The position numbers and the translations under genes are program-made. Shown piece after piece: positions 44,089 to 55,102 of a DNA stretch of 64,000 bases. The notes beneath the pieces were generated by a model. That model saw only the letters and a list, made by a program, of their open reading frames with translations, ran no database searches and was not told where the DNA came from. The stretch is from Cylindrotheca closterium (Eukaryota > Bacillariophyta > Bacillariophyceae > Bacillariales > Bacillariaceae), in assembly GCA_933822405.4 (NCBI GenBank), contig CAKOGP040000001.1:1594822-1658821 (forward strand), given 5' to 3'. How positions within the stretch are numbered: the first letter of the stretch is position 1; every line of letters starts with the position of its first letter.

Positions 44089-47000
44089 ATGGGCAAAACG
44101 TCGCTCCCTACTAGCCGCGATTCCATTCACTCGGCGTCCTCTCAGGAAACTACAGGAGAAGACAGCTGTAGACAACGTTCCATTGATGGATCAATGGCTG
44201 TGGAATCCAAGCCGCAGACAGGAGTTTCACGAACAGAAACCAACCAAGACATCAAAACTGCAAACACTGAGTCATCATCAGTATCAGCAGCCGCAGATCC
44301 CGCTAGGAATCATCAGCATGGCAAAGCGAGCGAATCTTCGTTGGATAGTATCGTAAACGAAGCCAATCAAGGCCATGAGCAACTTCTCACCCCGACTGTT
44401 GTAGTGGACATGCCTTCGGAGAAACCAAGAACAAACCAAACGCTGTCAGAGCAACGGAGTGTGACACCTAGCGACTTTTCAAATGCAGGCTCCGCTACTT
44501 TGACCAATTCGGCGTCACCGAATCCCCAAACAATTGTTCAACAACATCTCGAGAAACCGCCACCGGCTCCAAAAATCCAGCAGAATCAAAATCCACCACA
44601 ATCGACAGTAGGACAACCAGAGGGACTACGTCCCTCGCCAACGGCACCAGCCAAATCGGCCCCGCAGCATCATGGAAAGCCATTTTCACAACAAGCTACA
44701 CAGCCTGATGCTCAACAACCCAAGGAACGCAGTGGTAGTCGATTTACGATAACACCAGTAACGTCAGCACCGCAAGGGCCTGCACAGACACCACCCATTC
44801 AGCATCCACAAAGTCGGCGGCCATCTCTAGCGACGTCAACGGCTTCTACGCAGCACTCGGTGCAAAGTGCGCAGCAGCAATATGCTGATGCATCACAATC
44901 GCAGTCGGTGCCAAGTACGGTGACGCAAACTGGTCAGGAACAACACCAGCAACAACACCAGCAACAACAACAACAACACCACCAGCAACACCACCAGCAA
45001 CAGCAACACCAGCAGCAGCAACAATATCAACAACATCAACAGCCGCAACAACACCATCACCAACAGCATCAACAGCAACAACAACAACACCATCACCAAC
45101 AGCATGCTCAAGGCAATACAATAGGATCGCAGCACTCTAATTTTTCTCAGCTATCTCAGTCACAAACCAGTCAAGACCAACAATCACAGCAAGAACCAGT
45201 CGAAACACTTGCGCCGCTCCCTTCAACGCCAGCATCCGTTCCTACGAGGATACAGCAGCCACAAGCAATGAAACATCGATCAATTTCTGTACCATGCGCA
45301 CCACAACCATATCCCGGAGAAGTAGGTCGTTCACAATCCGGACCAGATTCACAGACGACATATTACTACCAGATTCCTGGAGTGATACCAGTGCAGACGA
45401 TACAGAAAACAAGTACTAGGGGCGGGGGACAGCCTCAAGAGCAAATCATTGGCACGGTAGGAGCAATTCCACTAATGAAGGTTCAAGATGGGCTACGATA
45501 TGTGAAGAAGGGTCGATTCAAGTTGTTTCAGCAGACGGCTCCAGCACCAGCACCAGCACAAGCTGTCGTTCCGGGGCCTCCAGAAAGCGTTCCAGCAGTG
45601 GTTGTTACTCAGCCATTGGTACCGCCCGCTCCCATTGTCGCTGCAACTGAGGAGATAGTATCTCCCAAATTGGCACAAGCTTCGTCAGGAGCAGCTCCTG
45701 TAGCGACGCCGTCACCAGCAGCGCAAAGTCAGGAACCGAAAGCAGCCGGTGAGCAGAACGCGACTGGAGCAAATGGGAACTCGACTCCACTTCCAGAGAC
45801 TCTTGATGGATCCAGCGTTCCGACCGTCACGAAGAAGGGTCGCTTTTTGGTCAGCAAAGTGAACAATGTGCGAACCATGATTCCTGCGCAAAATGTGGCG
45901 GTTCCGGGAGCGCCAGTGGAAGCAGTTCCTCCTCCGCAATCTCTACATTTGCCAACCATGATGCAGCCAGCAGTGAACCAACCACAGACTCAGTCAGTGA
46001 TCGCACCGGTTCAGCATGTGGCTCCACCTGTCGTCCAGACTACCATGGTTCAGCAGGTTCAGCAAGTTCAGCAAACGCACTTCGAAGCAGTGCCTGGGTC
46101 ACATCAGGTTCAGCAGGTTCAGCAAACACACTTCGAAGCAGTGCCTGGATCAGCTGTCCCTGTTGGATCGAATTGGACTGCATCTCCTTTTTTCTCACTA
46201 CAATCGACAGCAGTCATAACTGAACCTTATGCAGCCAGTCCTCATCCTTCCCAGCAACAGCAGAATCAACAGGTACAGTCCCATCGAATGACTCCTGTGC
46301 CGCAGGGAATTCCAGAGGCCAATGCCACTACTTCTCAGACACATGTGACATCGAATACTCAAACTAGCACTCCGCCACAGACACCTAATATGCAACTTGC
46401 TGCATCTACTTCCTTGACTCAGGAATCAACGAGAAGGTCAATGCAGGCAAAGGCACTTCCTGAGATTCCAAAAGGCACAGAAAAGGCTAGAATGGCACCA
46501 ACAGTCCCCAAGAAGAAAGCTCTGGCAAGAGCAGGTCCCCATGCGCTGGATAGGGGTGGAAAGTTGAGTTTGGGAAAGCTAAGCTATCTATTGGACCAAA
46601 TGAAGTCGGAAGTTACAGATGCGGATCTGTTGATTAGAACTCTACAAACAGATTTGAAACTTATGGTATGTACTCAAAAGTCTTGAGGGTTGCTACTAAC
46701 TCTAACATTCAATCTTTACTTCCATTCAGCGGGACAAGAATAAAGCGCTTGAGGCAAAGAATCGGGATCTCGACAAGAGTCTGAAGGAGGAGAAAGGACT
46801 CAGAGAAAAGGCCGAAGCGCGGAATATTGAACTGCGAAAAAAGATGAGGGAAGCAAATATTATGCCTGGAACAAATGGACAGAAGCCTTTGGATCAAACG
46901 GTGGATAGTTCTGCGACAAGCGCATCAGCCAAGACCAAAGCAGATGGTGTAGCTATCACGAAAGCCAAAGCTCCAAAAGCCGCAGTTGCTGCCACTGGGC

Positions 47001-47992
47001 CAAAGGCACCTACAGCCTCAGAAGCAATTGCTTCTTCAAACCCCAAACGCGATCCTACAGCTGCGCCGCCTGCAGCAATTGCTGAGAAAAAGTGCCAGCC
47101 GCAGCCTCCTGTTGGAGAGAATAAGGTCGACCGTCCTGCAACAAATGGTGTATCAATACCGGCAACACAAAATCCTGCTTCTAGCACCATTTCACTTGGC
47201 AGAGAACAAGGTAAAGAACAATTCAAACGAGCTGTTGCAAATGGATGGCATGCCCGATCCAACAGTCTTGGGAATGCTGGTGATGCCTTCCTTCAGCAAG
47301 TCACAGCGGATTTTGGGAATACAAGCCCTGCAAAACCAAAGGGAGGAGCCCAACACTTATCAAGAATGGAGTCAGTAGGTGCGGTCAATGGAGCTGCTCC
47401 AACTCCCATTCCAGCCGCTGCCAAGCCAGTAGCTCGAGGGGCCCTGAAGCCGCCTTGCGTCAAAGCCTTTGATCCATTGCACCAGAACCAACCAGCTACA
47501 AATATTACTGGCGACATGGTTCCTGTCATGATTCCAACACAAGTGTCGCTTGTGAACGCAGATTCACCTGTTTTCCAAGACCCCCATGATCCAGCAGCGT
47601 ACCAACAGAGAACAACCGGATTGCAACAACAGTATGAGCAGAACCAGTTTGTTCAAGAAAACAACATAGTTGTTCCCATAACATTTGGGATGGCCTCGAC
47701 GATGGATCAAGCGAATATGGAGAACGGAATGCAGCATCAGGATATCAATCAGGACCTTCGCAACTTGCAGCAACAGTTTATGGTTCTTCCACAACAACAG
47801 CCTATCATGGTTCATCAAGTGCCAGGCGGAGTACAGCAAGTGCAAAACTTGATAGCTGGGCAGATGCCTCAAACATTCACAAGCAATGGAAACACTTTTC
47901 CATCATATGGACAACCGATGATGCAGCAGCAGTCTGAACAGCAGCAGCCTCAACTCTTCTACTCGATTGATTCTTTTGATCCCCTAAAATAA
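44089..47992 (+). CDS. Gln/His-rich low-complexity protein with coiled coil, 1,279 aa
   Basis: Two exons, 44089-46665 and 46730-47992, joined in phase 0 across a 64-bp intron (GTATGT...TTCAG). Not recognised. Seen: a Ser/Thr/Gln/Pro-rich N-terminal half; an almost pure Gln/His tract at about residues 284-341; two related basic motifs, KKGRFKLF and KKGRFLVSKV, about 115 residues apart; a duplicated QVQQVQQTHFEAVPGS; after KKALARAGPHALDRG a helical segment that runs across the splice (LSYLLDQMKSEVTDADLLIRT then RDKNKALEAKNRDLDKSL), clearly a coiled coil of about 70 residues; then another disordered region and a C-terminal SIDSFDPLK. Gln-rich disorder plus a dimerising helix would suit a transcription or RNA-granule scaffold, but that is inference only. 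Confidence 0.8.
44938..45110 (+). repeat. CAA/CAC/CAG triplet tract coding poly-Gln/His
   Basis: Imperfect triplet repeats (caacaccagcaa and variants) coding mixed Gln and His. Length polymorphism between alleles is expected. Codon mixing (CAA, CAG, CAC, CAT) interrupts any perfect microsatellite. Confidence 0.85.
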
Positions 47993-48192
47993 TTGCTCCA
48001 ACTTGCGCATGCTGCGCATCCCCCAAAATTTATTCGTTTTCGTTTTTTACTAACAATCAAAACTCGAAAAGTATGTTGTTGTTACGAAGTAATGTTTGAA
48101 CAACCGATGTTTATATCAGACTCTGTTATGCTCATCGATGCTTTCCTTTTCGTGTGCCCTCTCTAAATTCAGTACATTCACTTTCAGGAACA

Positions 48193-48699
48193 ATGGCAGA
48201 AAAATCAGAGAAAACGGTGTTGCAAAAACTAATGGCTGTCAACTCAAAGCCAACAGCAGAAACCTTCCCAGAATTGCCTGATGCGCTTGTCTGGCGTAAG
48301 TTTCGATTTGTCTCTCTGGCTCCATTGCTACCTAACATCTAACGTATGGCCTAAGTTCGCGCTGGTCTGGCTGTTGCGTATGCTTGCTGGCTTGGAATGA
48401 GTACGATGGCGACGGAAGGAGCTGGACTGTTGATGGGTATCAACTTGATTACCTTTGTCCCCTTCATTTTCTGCAGTACATACCTGGGAGCAAATACTGA
48501 TTCATTCGGAAACCAAATTCTTACGGCGGGGACTTTCAATGCGCTGGCTCTATTATTATTGATTTGGATTTGGTTTTTCACAGCCAATCACGAAAGCGAA
48601 GAAAATGCGATCATAGCTGCACTGAAGGCGACAGCGCCCATCGTTGCTGAAGAAATATTTGAACCAGAGGCTGCAAGTGAAGCCCAAGTAGAATTTTAG
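48193..48699 (+). CDS. RAB5IF/OPTI-like multipass membrane protein
   Basis: Homologue of the small ER membrane protein RAB5IF (C20orf24, OPTI), which with TMCO1 forms the GEL part of the multipass translocon in animals. Two exons, 48193-48295 and 48356-48699, joined across a 60-bp intron, give 148 aa. The splice produces FPELPDALVWLRAGLAVAYACW, which matches the FPEFLDVIYWMRQIIAVVLGVIW region. Then come three hydrophobic segments, GLLMGINLITFVPFIFCSTYL and NALALLLLIWIWFFTANH, the latter matching the family SFALFMVIWIIFYTAIH. The usual Tyr-rich YLYFSNYL is replaced by FIFCSTYL. The acidic C-terminal tail (EEIFEPEAASE) is an extension. Family call by eye; orthology would need a profile search. 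Confidence 0.72.
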
Positions 48700-49073
48700 T
48701 AGGCATTATCATTTTTGTATACAGTATTGTTCCCCCACAACTGCTGTGCACATCAAAGTTGAGCTTATCTTTGTGCCTACGGAGGTCTTACTTGCATTTG
48801 GCATGATTTCTTTCAATTCTTTTTTGTTCTCATGTTCCATTCTATTATACTTCCTATCCATAGATTCGTTCGTTCTTCTTGCATCCTTCCGGTAGACATA
48901 AATTCGACTCGCGGTGAGGAATACTACCGGTATGTTATTGAGAGTCACACCAAAAATACGTATAATCGAATGAATCAATTCGAGCCCAGATTTTAGTTCT
49001 TGCCTCTTTAATACTCGGCATGTTACAACCCTCGAAGTTCTTGGTAGAAAAGGAATATCTGTGCTTCTAAACA
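48700..49073. other. Intergenic region between RAB5IF-like and CRT-like genes
   Basis: 374 bp between two plus-strand genes. A 121-codon minus-strand frame (no ATG at its start) crosses it but shows no family resemblance. It should hold the RAB5IF-like terminator and the CRT-like promoter. ACCGGTA occurs near 48930. Confidence 0.35.
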
Positions 49074-50730
49074 ATGCTCGGACAAGCTCTAGACGCTGCT
49101 AGCCCCAGAAGTAACCAGACTGGAACAGGGGAATCAAGGAATGCTGGCGAATACGATCCGCTGTTACGAAGTGACCAAAATTCACCTGGATATGCATCCA
49201 ATAGTGACGCCGAAGCTAGCGAAAGCCGGTCCTACGACGATGAATACGCCATGATGGAGCAATGGAGTGTTGATAATGCATCAGAGGCGTCTGAGGTGGG
49301 ATTTTTGGCCAGAGTGTGGAAGGGAATAAAGGAGATTACCATGCTCATTGTGAATGTCGACAACCTATGGGATTCACCTCCATCAAGAAGCATTTCGAGA
49401 CGAAACAAAGCAGTTGTGTTCTTCTGGTTCTTCATTCTTTCTTTATTTTATACTATAGAACGAACAACGTTCAAGTTCCTCGTAGACCGCGCTGGACCCT
49501 TTCGACTTTTTGCAGTGGAATTGGTTACAGCTTCGCATGCGATAATGGTCGCAATAGGAATGCTGATATCTGCATGCTCTAGGAAGGAGTTTGGAATGTC
49601 TAGTTTGGGAATCCCAATCATTGATGTCGGGCGTAAGTAAATGTTCGTTGTATCCGCACGAATCGACAATGTCACCCTTAACGGTTAATCGTCGCTCTAT
49701 TGGTGAAGTAATGGCATTATTGGACACTTTGCACATGATCCTGGTGTTCATAACCGGGATTCACGTCTCCCCTACATTGACTGTGATCCTTGTTCAATTC
49801 ACACTGCCCCTGACTGCCTTTATAACCCAAGTAGTCCACCCGGACGGTTGCACGAAGTATCTTTTCGGATGCAGAAAGTGGTCGGAATCAAGAGAACAAG
49901 CAGATGAGAATGGTCTGACTCCTACTGGGTGGGGTGGTTTGTACGGGGAACACGTCGTGGGTTGCGTAATAATATCACTGGCTGTGCTGTTGGCACTATG
50001 CCCGGCAATCTATTCAATTTGGGATCCGCTCTTCTTTTTGTATGCGGATACGATACCGCTCCAGACAGCTTACAATACATTGCTATTTGTCTCAAGTTGT
50101 ATTCCAGCGGCTGCATCACAACTGTACAAAGAGCACGTTTTCCTCCAACATAAGAGACCCATCCAAGCCGATCATTTGAACATGGTCCTGTCGATATTCC
50201 AATTGATTTTCGCGTCTATCATGGCACCTCTCGTCTACAATCTTCAGGGATTTGCTGCTAGCAAACAGTGGTCAAAGCTATACCCCTCGTCACGGCTCAC
50301 CGAGAACATCGAGGAAGGTTTCCAATGCTTTTTCGGGACCTTGGATGAAGACACCGCACTCAATGGTTATGAAGATGAGGCCCTATGCGATTATTCCCTT
50401 GGACTGGTCCTCGGCTACTCGTTTTCAATAATTGCGGTTGGTGTTGCTGTGGACAAGATCGTCAATGCCGGAGCAACGAAAGTGATGTACCGCGGTGTCA
50501 GCGCAGGAATCGTCCTTTCCTCCGTCCTATTATTTCTATACGACCAGAGTATCCCAGATTTTAGCTATGGACCTGCAATCGATAGTCTGAACTTGGTTTG
50601 TGTTCTACTTCTGATTTTGGGGGCTGAAGTTTATCACAGACAAAGCCTGCAGGATGCTACTTTCGAGACGGTTTATCAAACCATTGACGACTTTTATGAT
50701 CAGGACGATGGATATTACGACCAGGAGTAG
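49074..50730 (+). CDS. CRT-like transporter (drug/metabolite transporter superfamily)
   Basis: Multipass protein resembling the chloroquine-resistance-transporter-like family, whose members move thiols such as glutathione (plant CLTs, plastid) or peptides and drugs (Plasmodium CRT, digestive vacuole). Two exons, 49074-49632 and 49709-50730, joined across a 76-bp intron, give 526 aa. Seen: a long, acidic, Ser-rich N-terminal tail with EYDPLLRS, a dileucine-type sorting signal; then about ten hydrophobic helices; MALLDTLHMILVFITGIHVSPTLTVILVQFTLPLTAF, the first DMT repeat; SSCIPAAASQLYKEHVF, which matches the SxxPAALSNVYKE block of CRT proteins; and an acidic Tyr-rich C-terminus. No plastid signal is seen, so an endomembrane or vacuolar site fits the dileucine motif better (inference). 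Converges on the SAPS gene. Confidence 0.78.
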
Positions 50731-50864
50731 AATCAATTTTGTAGTAGATGGAAAATTCGAAGAAGCAGTATTTGTATCAATTTCATTGTGATATATATTA
50801 TACTCTATGAGCCGAACATTTAATCCACATCTGCTCTTAACATCAATATCAGAATCGCAACTAG

Positions 50865-53783
50865 CTATGATGCTGGCCCATCATCTTCTGGTTTCGCTGC
50901 TTCTTCATCAGACGATGCCGATGAATGTGATCCGTCATCATCATCGTCGATATGCTTCTCGGGAGATTCACCAATGTTCATGTCCAGAAGCTCAACGTGA
51001 TCTTTTCGTTCACCAAAAACGTCAGCTGGGTCGCTATTTGGAGCACTTGGAAACCCTGACCCACCATCTGTGCTGTCGCCATTTGCCCCTGCAAAAGCAT
51101 CGTCGAAGTTTGCGAAAGCATTATCAAAGTCACCAAAGTCTTTTGGAGGTTCTTGGTCATTATTTTGGTCAGCGAGATCAAAATTCCCGGCAAAAAGATC
51201 CATCACTGGAGGGGCAGGAGCATCGCCTGCAGCACCACCAGAGCCTCCTGTATTATCAGTTTCCTGAGATCCTTCATCGCTGCTGCTGTCTCCATCATCA
51301 TCGAACTTTCCAAACCTTCCATCACCAAGTGGATCATCAAATTGGTAATCTCTAGCATTGTTGGCGTCTGTACCTTCGCCATCGCCGTCTCGTCTTATGT
51401 TGAGTCCAGCTATCATGCTCGCTGCAACATCTAGATCATTATCATCCATGTCAATAGTATCCCCACCAACAAGAACACCTCTTGCTGGAAGCGAAGGAGC
51501 TCCGCCTTCTTCGTCCCCAAAATCACCATCATCTGCCATTCCGGGATGATGCGGATGCAAATCATTTCCAACTGGAGATCCTTGGAATCCTCCAAGCGGT
51601 GTCGATTGTATCGCAGTTTCCGATGCCAAGGTTGTGGTCACAAAGTCTTGCCATCTTTCATTCAATTCATGTGTATCCACCAATTCAGCAAGTACCAGTG
51701 GTCCGTTGTCGACCTCCATACGATCTCCCTGCTCCTCACCGCCTGCTGATCCAGTAACCTCGCCAGGCTCATGGTCTGCATCCGGGTTTTCTCCTTCAAT
51801 GCTTGCCTCCTGGCTGTTGACATCTTGGTTTGTACACGCGTGAACCAATGCTTGGCAAATAATGATGACGTGCCCCATGTAACCCAATCGGAATGACTGT
51901 GCCGGAGCATGTTCTACCAATTCGCTTCGTGTATTTTCGCTTTCTTCATTAGCCTTTTCTTCCGCACTGCTCTCTGTATTGGCCTGAACATCATCATCGG
52001 ACACCGGTAGAACTTCTGACGAACTCTTTGCTTCACTCTCTGCTGAGGGCGGCGGAATACTTGAAGCCTCCGTTGCCTTGCCAGCTTCTGACAGCTTCGT
52101 ATCCGACCCTGCACCTTTCCCCCCAGCCCAAAACGAGTCCATCAGGCGACCGAGTAGATTGCAGTCTTTGATGAAATATGTTTGAAGTTCAGATCTAGAG
52201 TTCTGCCCTTCGAAAACATGTACAAGCAAGTTTGCGACTGATTGATGTAACATCGAACACCACTGAAACATCCAAAACAAGTCCAAACAGATTTCCATGC
52301 AATTTGATGAACAAAGCAGAGCATCGACACCAGGGTCACCGAGCAATACCAGCGATTCTAGCAGTCTGACAATTCGCAGTCGAGAAGAGCCCAACAGCTT
52401 CTGGGGTTCAGTCTTTGCAAACTGCATCGGTGACACCCAAATATCGGATTCTGGGTACTCCAATAGTATAGCGAGATTCGAGAGCAACATTGGAAGATGC
52501 TCTATCAGAGTTTCCGTTGTTGCCATGTCGTATTGGGGTTCTTGGTCAGTGAAGCCCTCTTGTCCTTCTTCCTCCTCTTCCGGGAACATCAGACCCACCG
52601 ACCCGTAGCCTCCAAGTTGCAGAATAAGACTCTCCAACACATTCATGGCACATGTTACGCGGCTGTCATGTGGACTAAAGGTTCCGCCTTCTTTCACAGA
52701 AGAAGCAGCAATAATTAATCTCTTCAAAACAGGGTCCGTTGTCAGGACCTTCAGTGTTGGTGACGTGAGAGGCGAGTTCTGAATTATCGTAATCAACACT
52801 TCTGACGCATTTAGATATTGGTTCAGCTGTCTCTCTTCCGACTCTGGATCCTTTGTCACAGCTACCTCATCCTCGGTTCCCACCAAAGAATCCAATAGCA
52901 ACTCCAACGCAAAATCTGACTCTGGCCAGGTACATCGAAATAGGTCCATTCCATCCATATCCGTCATATCTAAAGGATCTCCATACAAGTCATCAATTGG
53001 ATTCCCATCCTCATCCTTTTCTGGCAACGGAGGTTGTGGCAAGAGGAGTCTTTGCACAATCTGCATAAGTGAATGTGAGTAGAGATGCTTCATCATGGCT
53101 TTCATTAGAACTGTGTCTCCTCTGCCGCCACCTTCATTTATGTATTCACCCAAGGCTTGCGGTCTTTTTCGGAAGAGAACCGAAAGGACCTTGTCGAAAT
53201 ATCCTGCCCGGTAGTCATCGAATTGTCCTACATCAGCATCATACAACACCGAGAACAATAGATCGAGTATCCGTTGCGGTCTTGGGCCGTCTTCGTTAGC
53301 GGAACCCATTCCCTCTGGTACAAAACCATCCACAATAGTATCAACAATCCCTTTTATTTCACAGCAGATGACTTCGCACGCCATGTATGGATATCTGATG
53401 TATAGATCATCTTTCTTTTCTTGTTCGCTTTTCGCTTTTGTTGAATCTCCTTTGCCTTTTTTGTCTTTCTTTGGGGTTTCTTTGACTTCACCATCCTTTT
53501 CGTCCTCGGGCTTTTTAGCTAAGAACAGAGGCTCTGCCTGTGGCGATGATGGTGGCAATATGACATATTTCACAAGGGCCGTAACAGCTTTTTCAGTCTC
53601 CAGAACATCAATCAGCTGAGGATGAACTCCCCTCAATTCTTGCAACAGTTCGTCTTCGGCAAGCAATTGCTCCAATGTGTATTCTCCTGAATCCAGCAGA
53701 TCCTTCAGTGGCGAGTCAAAGTTGAAAGTCCCACTCAACCATATATCACCTGTCATCAGACCGGCAGCATCAAGCAACGACAT
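50865..53783 (-). CDS. SAPS-domain PP6 regulatory subunit (PPP6R/SIT4-associated)
   Basis: Regulatory subunit of the Sit4/PP6 protein phosphatase. Single exon, 972 aa from ATG 53783. Seen at the N-terminus: FNFDSPLKDLLDSGEYTLEQLL followed by DELLQELRG, matching the SAPS start (SPIDALLDREDFTLEELLDEDDLIQE); LIDVLETEKAVTALVKYVI; an inserted KDKKGKGDSTKAKSEQEKK loop; YPYMACEVICCEI, matching the FPFIACEIFTCEI block; then helical repeats with LVHVFEGQNSRSELQTYF. The C-terminal 300 residues are acidic and disordered, with DDNDLDVAASMIAGLN and repeated DLFAGNFD, FDNAFANFDD motifs, similar to PPP6R tails. A TTG-initiated extension of six codons exists upstream; the sequence before the ATG (TTTTTTGCTAG) could be a splice acceptor, so an extra exon is possible. 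Confidence 0.85.
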   Translation of the reverse strand: MSLLDAAGLMTGDIWLSGTFNFDSPLKDLLDSGEYTLEQLLAEDELLQELRGVHPQLIDVLETEKAVTALVKYVILPPSSPQAEPLFLAKKPEDEKDGEVKETPKKDKKGKGDSTKAKSEQEKKDDLYIRYPYMACEVICCEIKGIVDTIVDGFVPEGMGSANEDGPRPQRILDLLFSVLYDADVGQFDDYRAGYFDKVLSVLFRKRPQALGEYINEGGGRGDTVLMKAMMKHLYSHSLMQIVQRLLLPQPPLPEKDEDGNPIDDLYGDPLDMTDMDGMDLFRCTWPESDFALELLLDSLVGTEDEVAVTKDPESEERQLNQYLNASEVLITIIQNSPLTSPTLKVLTTDPVLKRLIIAASSVKEGGTFSPHDSRVTCAMNVLESLILQLGGYGSVGLMFPEEEEEGQEGFTDQEPQYDMATTETLIEHLPMLLSNLAILLEYPESDIWVSPMQFAKTEPQKLLGSSRLRIVRLLESLVLLGDPGVDALLCSSNCMEICLDLFWMFQWCSMLHQSVANLLVHVFEGQNSRSELQTYFIKDCNLLGRLMDSFWAGGKGAGSDTKLSEAGKATEASSIPPPSAESEAKSSSEVLPVSDDDVQANTESSAEEKANEESENTRSELVEHAPAQSFRLGYMGHVIIICQALVHACTNQDVNSQEASIEGENPDADHEPGEVTGSAGGEEQGDRMEVDNGPLVLAELVDTHELNERWQDFVTTTLASETAIQSTPLGGFQGSPVGNDLHPHHPGMADDGDFGDEEGGAPSLPARGVLVGGDTIDMDDNDLDVAASMIAGLNIRRDGDGEGTDANNARDYQFDDPLGDGRFGKFDDDGDSSSDEGSQETDNTGGSGGAAGDAPAPPVMDLFAGNFDLADQNNDQEPPKDFGDFDNAFANFDDAFAGANGDSTDGGSGFPSAPNSDPADVFGERKDHVELLDMNIGESPEKHIDDDDDGSHSSASSDEEAAKPEDDGPAS

Positions 53784-54373
53784 GATTTCTTTTTCTAGCA
53801 AAAAATATTAATATCACACTGTGGTTTTAACAAACTGTGTCAATCAAATCTAGAATTCTGATTTGTTTTCCTTAAAAAAACTTTTTCAATCACACCTTAG
53901 CAGACTTGACTTAGAATAGTGTGCAGTTGATGGAATATGAATATTCTCTTCGTGATGCGCTTTTAGTGGTTACACTTGAAGCGAGCACGGTACAGTAGTC
54001 GAGATCACGCTTGAGTTCCGTGAGCAGCTCTTGGATCATGCCCCAGAATGTCTGATGCCCCAAATGTCCGGGTGGCTTGGGGCCGCTTACCGCACATACT
54101 ACGCGCAATTACAGTACTAAGGTAGACGAACTGTTTGACGAATATTGAATGTTCAAAATTCGTCCAAGCAAGCAGAATTCTGCTTCAACGCAAGACCAAA
54201 ATTATTAATCAGATGAGTCGTAGAAAAGACCCGTTTGACTAAAGAAATGGCAATCGATTTCTCTTCTGTTCCATTTCATCAGCAGAATTTTTCACTTGGA
54301 AGTAAAGCCTTACAAAGCACAACTTATTGCACTCTGGAACCACAAAAAACTACAACTACAAGCAACATAGAAG
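53784..54373. promoter_or_regulatory. Divergent intergenic region of SAPS and ISCA1-like genes
   Basis: 590 bp. No supported ORF. A 16-bp perfect palindrome AAGCAGAATTCTGCTT lies at 54170-54185, and part of it (CAGCAGAATT) recurs near 54280. Both promoters should lie here. Confidence 0.4.
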
Positions 54374-54982
54374 ATGACGTCCTCTGCAATTAGAATTGGC
54401 TCAATCGTATCACGAAGGGCCGCTGCGCACACACAAAATCAGAAGTTCCTAGGATTCTCACCAGTGGCATCCGAAAGACTCTTTTCTTCAGCAGCTGTTG
54501 CACAAAAGCCAAGACGACGCATAACGGAGAAGAAAGACCCAATCGAAGTGGTAGGTTCTGCAAAGGCTGCTTCATTTTATTCAGAAACTCTAGGCCCGAG
54601 TCTTACTCATGTTGTTTTCTTTTTTCCATTCGTTCGTGTGAATTGTGAATACTATTTCAATCGGAAGACCGAGCGAGCAGCAGAAAGAATCAAAGGCATC
54701 CTGAGCGGAGACAATGCAGCAGGCGCACTAGGAATTCGGTTGGGCGTCAAGAGACGAGGTTGTAATGGACTTTCCTATACTCTGAATTATGCTTTTGAAC
54801 AACCAGAGAAGGATGTCGAAATGGAAGCACACGGAATCAAAGTGTACATTGAGCCAATGGCCTTGTTCAGTGTAGTTGGAACAACAATGGATTGGGAAGA
54901 AACAGAATTGGCAAGTGAATTTACATTTCACAATCCAAATTCAAAAGGAGAATGTGGCTGTGGAGAATCATTTACTGTTTAG
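54374..54982 (+). CDS. ISCA1: ISCA1-like A-type Fe-S cluster assembly protein, mitochondrial
   Basis: A-type carrier that helps build [4Fe-4S] clusters in mitochondria. Seen: an Arg/Ser/Ala-rich presequence (SAIRIGSIVSRRAAA); then TERAAERIKGILS; GIRLGVKRRGCNGLSYTL; and the C-terminal CGCGESF, giving the three cluster cysteines (Cys, Cys-x-Cys). The frame is open over the full 609 bp (202 aa), but bases 54551-54667 (GTAGGT...CGGAAG) interrupt the domain just before its first helix and code for a stretch foreign to the family (FYSETLGPSLTHVVFFFPF). Removing them as a 117-bp intron gives DPIEVTERAAERIKG and a 163-aa protein, which I prefer. The intron is a multiple of three without stops, so an unspliced transcript would still be translated. 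Converges on the MFS gene. Confidence 0.87.
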   Translation: MTSSAIRIGSIVSRRAAAHTQNQKFLGFSPVASERLFSSAAVAQKPRRRITEKKDPIEVVGSAKAASFYSETLGPSLTHVVFFFPFVRVNCEYYFNRKTERAAERIKGILSGDNAAGALGIRLGVKRRGCNGLSYTLNYAFEQPEKDVEMEAHGIKVYIEPMALFSVVGTTMDWEETELASEFTFHNPNSKGECGCGESFTV

Positions 54983-55102
54983 ATTGCGACGCATAGATTC
55001 TAATAGACGCATTCACACATTTCTTTCTCGATAACGCTTCGCTTCTGATTTTGAGGACCTCAATAAGGATGCCTCTATACTCTTATGTTTTTCTGCAAAG
55101 AT

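Noticed and set aside
44938..45110. CAA/CAC tract as a satellite or CRISPR-like array
   Set aside because: It is an in-frame poly-Gln/His coding tract with no spacer structure.
48709..49074. 121-codon minus-strand frame between RAB5IF-like and CRT-like genes
   Set aside because: Begins with TTG, shows no family motif, and would overlap the CRT-like promoter; most likely chance.
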